From Paenibacillus_E qinlingensis (GTDB lineage: Bacteria > Bacillota > Bacilli > Paenibacillales > NBRC-103111), in contig NZ_JAQIVH010000010.1 of NCBI RefSeq assembly GCF_028746185.1, positions 1-64,000 of the forward strand: a DNA stretch of 64,000 bases, in the 5' to 3' direction. The notes beneath the pieces were generated by a model. That model ran no database searches, was not told the DNA's origin, and saw only the letters and a program-made list of their open reading frames with translations. Both the position numbers and the translations under genes were made by a program. Of this stretch, positions 59,800 through 64,000 are shown one piece after another. Numbering within the stretch: the first letter of the stretch is position 1; the number at the start of each line of letters is the position of its first letter.

Positions 59800-61070
59800 A
59801 TAAGAAATTGTTTGCCTATAATCAAACGTATTTCGGCCGGGATGATCTAGAGGCTCGCTGGAAAGCATGGGGACTTTTACCACACACACGGGAAGCTTGG
59901 AAATCGGGTAAAAGGATTGGACTATGCATCGCGAATGCTGCAGAGTTGATTCCGCTTGTGCTTTATCTGAAGGAGTTAGGTGTATCAGCACTGCTGCTTC
60001 ACGGAGAGACACCGCTAGAAACGGCGAAGACGCTCAGCCAAGAAGCTGGTTGCATCGGTCTTGTGTACCAATCCGTGGAGGACGGGTACCTGCCTATTCC
60101 TCAAAGTGAAGCAGATATCGTCCCCGTGCAGGAGCCTTCCATCTGTATGTTCAGTTCGGGCACAACAGGCAAGCCAAAATTGATTAGCAGAAGCTGGTCG
60201 GCTATTGAGGTTGAAATTACCGCATATAATGCAGCAATTGAATTGGATAGTTCGATCACACCGATCGTAATTTCCCCCGTGAGTCATTCTTACGGCCTTA
60301 TCAGTGGTGTGCTTTCCGCTATGGAGCGTCAAGTTGTACCTCATGTAGCCGCTTATACCAATCCTAAGCTGACGCTCGCTCTGCTGCGGGACACACCGAA
60401 ACATATCGTTTATGGCGTCCCTATGACGCTGCATGTTCTGACTTCGTTTCCGTCGGATATTCGTTTTTACCAATTCATGAGTTCTGGCGCTCCGATGCCC
60501 CAAGGTTTGATTGATAGGCTGACTCCAATGGCGTTTGGTGGCTTACTTCAGCAGTATGGCTGCTCGGAAGCTGGATGTATTAGTATGAATCGTTCTCTTC
60601 GCCACAGTGCAGATATTGGCAAGCTGCTAGGGCACATTCAACTTGTGGAAACAGGATCATCACCCGATGTGCCAAAGGAGTTAGTCATTGCTATTCAGAA
60701 TCAGGTGATCTATACCGGTGATCTTGCCTATCAAGATCAAGAAGTGTTACATCTTTTATCTAGAGCTGACGACGTGATCAACGTATCGGGCTTAAAAGTA
60801 TACCCCCTTGAAGTAGAGAACGTAATCTCCCAGTTGCCAGGTATTGGGGAGTGTGTCGTCTACCGTGGCAGCCACCCCGTCATGGGAGAAATTGTTTGCT
60901 GCATGGTCGTGGCAGATCCTGAGATAAAGTCGGAAACCATCCGAGAGTGGTGTATTCAGAAATTGCCTCCCTACAAAGTGCCATCCAAAGTTGTATGCGT
61001 GACGAAGCTCCCACGAAATGCAACAGGGAAAATTAGTCGTAAATTGCTAGAGGAGGCAGAATTAAGCTAA
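59796..61070 (+). CDS. asbC: 3,4-Dihydroxybenzoate-AMP ligase (AsbC-like)
   Basis: About 424 residues, acyl-AMP-forming. P-loop MFSSGTTGKPKLISRSW (about 117-133), A8-like YTGDLAYQDQEVLHLLSRAD, and LPRNATGKISRKLL. AsbC activates 3,4-dihydroxybenzoate and loads the carrier AsbD. TTG start overlapping the asbB stop (TTGA). Stop overlaps asbD ATG by 1 nt. Confidence 0.9.
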   Translation: MNKKLFAYNQTYFGRDDLEARWKAWGLLPHTREAWKSGKRIGLCIANAAELIPLVLYLKELGVSALLLHGETPLETAKTLSQEAGCIGLVYQSVEDGYLPIPQSEADIVPVQEPSICMFSSGTTGKPKLISRSWSAIEVEITAYNAAIELDSSITPIVISPVSHSYGLISGVLSAMERQVVPHVAAYTNPKLTLALLRDTPKHIVYGVPMTLHVLTSFPSDIRFYQFMSSGAPMPQGLIDRLTPMAFGGLLQQYGCSEAGCISMNRSLRHSADIGKLLGHIQLVETGSSPDVPKELVIAIQNQVIYTGDLAYQDQEVLHLLSRADDVINVSGLKVYPLEVENVISQLPGIGECVVYRGSHPVMGEIVCCMVVADPEIKSETIREWCIQKLPPYKVPSKVVCVTKLPRNATGKISRKLLEEAELS

Positions 61071-61348
61071 TGACAAGGGGACAACGTATTGAAAAGCTGC
61101 ACACCATTATGTCAACCAAGTTGCTGCTGACACAGCTGCCTATCCTAGAAGAATCGCACAGATTGAACGAGGATCTTCGCATCGATTCTGTCATGATGAT
61201 GCAGCTGCTGGTCTGGATTGAGGTTGAATTTTGCCTAAGCATTCCGGAGGAAGAAGTCGATCCGCGAGTGTTTGGCACCGTAGGAACGCTGCTTGATTTC
61301 ATGGATAGATTGACTCCAGTCGGTATAGCTGAGGAACTAGGGAAGTGA
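61070..61348 (+). CDS. asbD: Aryl carrier protein (AsbD-like)
   Basis: About 92 residues. Phosphopantetheine Ser in EDLRIDSVMMMQLL (Ser about 40). Carries 3,4-dihydroxybenzoyl between AsbC and AsbE. Helical carrier-protein pattern. No phosphopantetheinyl transferase in the window, so it must be supplied elsewhere. Confidence 0.9.
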   Translation: MTRGQRIEKLHTIMSTKLLLTQLPILEESHRLNEDLRIDSVMMMQLLVWIEVEFCLSIPEEEVDPRVFGTVGTLLDFMDRLTPVGIAEELGK

Positions 61349-61365
61349 AGGAAGGAGGCACGGTC

Positions 61366-62358
61366 ATGTTCGGTTGGAAAGATCAACGCATCAAGGTTCA
61401 TTGTGTGCTCAGCTGCATGTGCGAAGTGGTCAAAAGACATAGCAACGTCGATTATCGCCCTTTTTATTTCAACGTATGGGAAGAGCAGTTTGGATGGCAT
61501 GAATCGGGCTTATCCTATTATTCAGACTCATTTAAACCTACGCGATTAATGGAGTGGTACGAACGTTTGTTTGGTATTCAGGCCGTGCAATGGCACGACT
61601 CTCTTCAAGATACGGCAACGAATGCGGCCAAACTAGTCGAGCTTGTTGAGCAAGCACCTCGTCATCGCCACGTCGTTGTTCAAATTGACATGTCCCTGAT
61701 GCCAGAACGGGAAAATAAGTTTAACATGAATCCGTTCCCTCATTATGTGATTGTTTCGGCAACCGAACGTGAAGATGAATGGTTCATGCTGGATGCGGAT
61801 ATGAAATGGGAGGGGACTGTTAGCCGCGAGCAGTTGCTTCAAGCTTTTGTTCAAAATGCTTACCCTGACGGATTTTATATGGATGCTCTGGCCATTCAAC
61901 CGCCAACGCCGGAGAAAGTCGTCGCTTTCTTTTATGATGCCTTTCATCTCGATAAGAATGAGTTGGTTACTGGACTTCGGACGCTTGTCGCAGGGCTAAC
62001 AGAGGACTCGGCCAAGATTGCCTCTCTAGGAGATGCCCTTAAGCATCTCTATGTCATTGTGATACGCAAATACGGGTATGACTATGCCCTGATGTTTTTT
62101 CATGATGAACTGCAACTGCCTAGGGATAATTATGAGTACTGGGCGCAGCAAATCCGTGATTTGGTTCAAGCCTTTACGACTCTACAATTCCAGGCTGTTA
62201 AAATGTCGCTTACAGGAAGTACGAAGCAGCTTGCCTCCATTTTGGAAACATTGGATAAGGCAGAAGCCATTGAACGAGGCATTAAGGCTGAATTGGAACG
62301 TGAGTTAACCTTATGGTCTGCGGCTCAGTATGCAAATGTGAAAGGGGGGACTATTTGA
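61366..62358 (+). CDS. asbE: Petrobactin-type amide synthase (AsbE-like)
   Basis: About 330 residues. RIKVHCVLSCMCEVVKRHSN, then VDYRPFYFNVWEEQFGW, matches AsbE, which transfers 3,4-dihydroxybenzoyl from AsbD to an amine (spermidine in petrobactin). I start at ATG 61366 (GGAAGGAGG 7 nt upstream), not the GTG at 61345. Here the acceptor could be 1,3-diaminopropane. Stop overlaps asbF ATG. Confidence 0.88.
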   Translation: MFGWKDQRIKVHCVLSCMCEVVKRHSNVDYRPFYFNVWEEQFGWHESGLSYYSDSFKPTRLMEWYERLFGIQAVQWHDSLQDTATNAAKLVELVEQAPRHRHVVVQIDMSLMPERENKFNMNPFPHYVIVSATEREDEWFMLDADMKWEGTVSREQLLQAFVQNAYPDGFYMDALAIQPPTPEKVVAFFYDAFHLDKNELVTGLRTLVAGLTEDSAKIASLGDALKHLYVIVIRKYGYDYALMFFHDELQLPRDNYEYWAQQIRDLVQAFTTLQFQAVKMSLTGSTKQLASILETLDKAEAIERGIKAELERELTLWSAAQYANVKGGTI

Positions 62359-63209
62359 TGTCAGAACTGTCTAGACTACGATGCTCGCTCTGCACCATTA
62401 CCTTTCGTCACACGTTGATTTCATTCGAGGAACTGGTCCAGTTCGCCCGAAAGGAAGGCTTCGATGGGCTAGAGGTATGGGGAGCTCATGCCGGTCACTT
62501 ATATAAGGAAAGGGATGGCTCGGAGAAAGCAAATCTTGAGGGGGCTGGTTTGACTGTTTCGATGATCAGCGACTATCTGGATGTGGGCACTCAAGTTAAT
62601 TTCGTAGATACGATTGCCAAGTGCAAGGAATTGCTAGTTATCGCGGATTGGCTTGGAACCAGCAAAATTCGTACTTTTGCAGGCATGCGTGGGAGCAGAG
62701 AGGTAGACACGGTGGAGTTCGAAGAGACGGTCCGTCAATTACGAATTCTTGGAGACCTGTGTATGAATCAGGGCATCGAATTGCTTGTGGAAACACACCC
62801 TGGAACGTTGGCCGATCATAAGGGGGCTGCTTATAGACTAATGATGGAGGTTAACCATGAAGCCGTTAGGTTGAACTTGGACTTTCTTCATATGTGGGAA
62901 GCCGGTGATGATCCATTAGAAAGTTACGAGTTGCTGGCGCCTTGGGTAGCCTATTTTCATCTGAAAAATGTGAGTTCACTGGCCCACTGCAGCGTGTTCC
63001 AACCTCATCAAGTGTATGCAGCGAACGGCAGTCGTAAAGGTATGGTATCATTGGAAAAGGGAGCGGTAAATTATCGCCCGATTATAGATCGAATTAGTCA
63101 GAGCGGTAAGTTCGCGTCTGTGGAGTGGTTTGGCGCAGATCCTATGCGTGTGCTCAAAGAGGAGATCGGCTGGCTGCATCAACGGCTGAATCGATTACAC
63201 TCGGTGTAG
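62358..63209 (+). CDS. asbF: 3-Dehydroshikimate dehydratase (AsbF-like)
   Basis: About 283 residues, TIM-barrel. LRCSLCTITFRHTLISFEEL, KIRTFAGMRGSREVD, LLVETHPGTLADHKG, LNLDFLHMWEAG and SVEWFGADPM match AsbF, including its metal-binding Glu/Asp/His set. It makes 3,4-dihydroxybenzoate from 3-dehydroshikimate, the only known source of this unit in petrobactin. ATG 62358 with AAAGGGGGG 8 nt upstream. Confidence 0.94.
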   Translation: MSELSRLRCSLCTITFRHTLISFEELVQFARKEGFDGLEVWGAHAGHLYKERDGSEKANLEGAGLTVSMISDYLDVGTQVNFVDTIAKCKELLVIADWLGTSKIRTFAGMRGSREVDTVEFEETVRQLRILGDLCMNQGIELLVETHPGTLADHKGAAYRLMMEVNHEAVRLNLDFLHMWEAGDDPLESYELLAPWVAYFHLKNVSSLAHCSVFQPHQVYAANGSRKGMVSLEKGAVNYRPIIDRISQSGKFASVEWFGADPMRVLKEEIGWLHQRLNRLHSV

Positions 63210-63250
63210 AGACTAAGTCGGTATTGAATAATTCTGGAGGATGGCTGAAC

Positions 63251-64000
63251 ATGAGCAACGACATCGTAACTTCGCTTAAACACTATCATTTACTACTCGA
63301 TTCCTCAGAGAGCTCAGAGCTTATCAGGGAATATAGGCTGGACGACGAGAAAGGGATCGCAGAGCTGCTAGAACAGTTTGCTCAGCAAATTGGCGCCCCC
63401 AATCGTAAAGTAGCGAGTTCTTTGTTCGTTAAGCGGTACAGTCATTTCATTACAGGTGCATGGGACGCTTGGGTACGCTATGGACGTTGTTTGAATGTAG
63501 CTCCTAGTAATGTTGCGATTTCGCTCAAAAACAAACATCTGTACTACCGTCTGCTGTTTCCAGACTCGCTGGAGAATTGGGCGGGAAGTGGCCCTTATGC
63601 TGTGGAAAGAGAAAGTTATGCTCGCCACCTATTTATGGATCATGCTTTTCCCTTTGTGAAGCAAATCGTGGACTGGAGCGGGATCGATGACAAAACGTTG
63701 TGGGCAACGATTTCTTATAATTTAATGTATTATCGAGATGAATGGCGCACAGCAGCTGAAACTGCCTCGGAGAAAGCGTACATCGAGGATAATTTCCGCT
63801 ATTTAGTACAGGAGGCGGATGCCATCCGGGTGTTCGGGGGCAGGGCGAACCCGTTAACGGGTGCATTTCGCTGCGTAGATATACCGGGAGTTGACGAGGA
63901 CAAGATTATGATCCGCTCGAAATGCTGTCTGCACTTCCTCATGCCGGGCGACGATAATTATTGCTACACGTGTCCTACGATCAAAGATGATCGTAGAATA
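63251..64000 (+). CDS. FhuF-like ferric-siderophore reductase (partial)
   Basis: First 250 residues of an open frame cut by the window end. MSNDIVTSLKHYHLLLDSSE at the start; [2Fe-2S] cysteines at about 225, 226, 238 and 241 (KCCLHF and CYTC). FhuF family reduces iron in hydroxamate and mixed siderophores. GGAGG 10 nt before ATG. Last visible gene of the operon, 41 nt after asbF, so likely cotranscribed. Confidence 0.85.
   Translation, partial: MSNDIVTSLKHYHLLLDSSESSELIREYRLDDEKGIAELLEQFAQQIGAPNRKVASSLFVKRYSHFITGAWDAWVRYGRCLNVAPSNVAISLKNKHLYYRLLFPDSLENWAGSGPYAVERESYARHLFMDHAFPFVKQIVDWSGIDDKTLWATISYNLMYYRDEWRTAAETASEKAYIEDNFRYLVQEADAIRVFGGRANPLTGAFRCVDIPGVDEDKIMIRSKCCLHFLMPGDDNYCYTCPTIKDDRRI

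Overview
The window looks like chromosomal DNA of a Gram-positive Paenibacillus-type member of the Bacillales. The evidence is an rRNA-linked tRNA cluster, strong AGGAGG-type ribosome binding sites, many TTG/GTG starts, a Bce-type resistance module, a Btr-like iron regulator and petrobactin-type (asb) genes. This is inference from gene content; no similarity search was run.

Layout. 1-1,240: 3' end of a 5S rRNA, eight tRNAs (Ala, Asn, Glu, Val, Cys, Leu, Arg, Gly), and a 180-bp tandem repeat that re-copies the tRNA-Gly tail and its terminator. 1,263-6,414 (minus): probable operon of two cytosine-deaminase-like amidohydrolases, a PucR regulator and an NMT1/THI5-like binding lipoprotein with no permease or ATPase. 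6,672-12,163 (plus): TetR + metallo-hydrolase, SDR + TetR + S66 peptidase, Nudix hydrolase. 12,235-19,082: Mn catalase, a large lipoprotein, a Rieske protein/amidohydrolase pair with a divergent AraC regulator, and a squalene/phytoene synthase family gene that may use an ATT start. 19,446-23,940 (minus): response regulator, sensor kinase and ABC transporter of Bce type with a candidate operator. 24,068-31,750: methyltransferase, NTR/TIMP-like membrane protein, L32, LigB dioxygenase/DoxX/HxlR locus, and Paenibacillus-style exported proteins. 31,751-32,691: a gene-free stretch with a palindromic repeat and a dense DnaA-box cluster. 32,692-41,047: PAP2 phosphatase + glycolipid glycosyltransferase, an ArsR-like regulator preceded by four matched palindromes, a nuclease-like protein, an acetylesterase, a DUF2339 membrane protein, a 50-residue ORF and a P-loop kinase. 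41,238-42,371: a beta-lactamase-class-C hydrolase.

42,514-64,000 is an iron region. A Btr-like AraC regulator with a binding-protein domain, a siderophore-binding lipoprotein, two FecCD permeases and a Fes/BesA-like esterase make up an uptake module. Five Fur boxes lie in the region. Two of the promoters share a 17-bp motif exactly 12 nt upstream of TATAAT, probably the AraC regulator's site. Downstream is one tightly coupled operon: dat, ddc, asbA-like, IucB-like acetyltransferase, IucD-like N-hydroxylase, MFS exporter, asbB-like, asbC, asbD, asbE, asbF, then a FhuF-like reductase cut by the window end.

The operon combines the schizokinen/rhizobactin route (diaminobutyrate to 1,3-diaminopropane to N-hydroxy-N-acetyl-diaminopropane) with the full petrobactin 3,4-dihydroxybenzoate route on two citrate-type NIS synthetases. 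The prediction is a mixed hydroxamate-catecholate citrate siderophore made without an NRPS. This is the most interesting system in the window. Other leads are the DnaA-box cluster, the covarying GTTGYA-N5-TRCAAC palindromes, a dispersed four-unit palindromic repeat, and the tRNA-tail tandem array.
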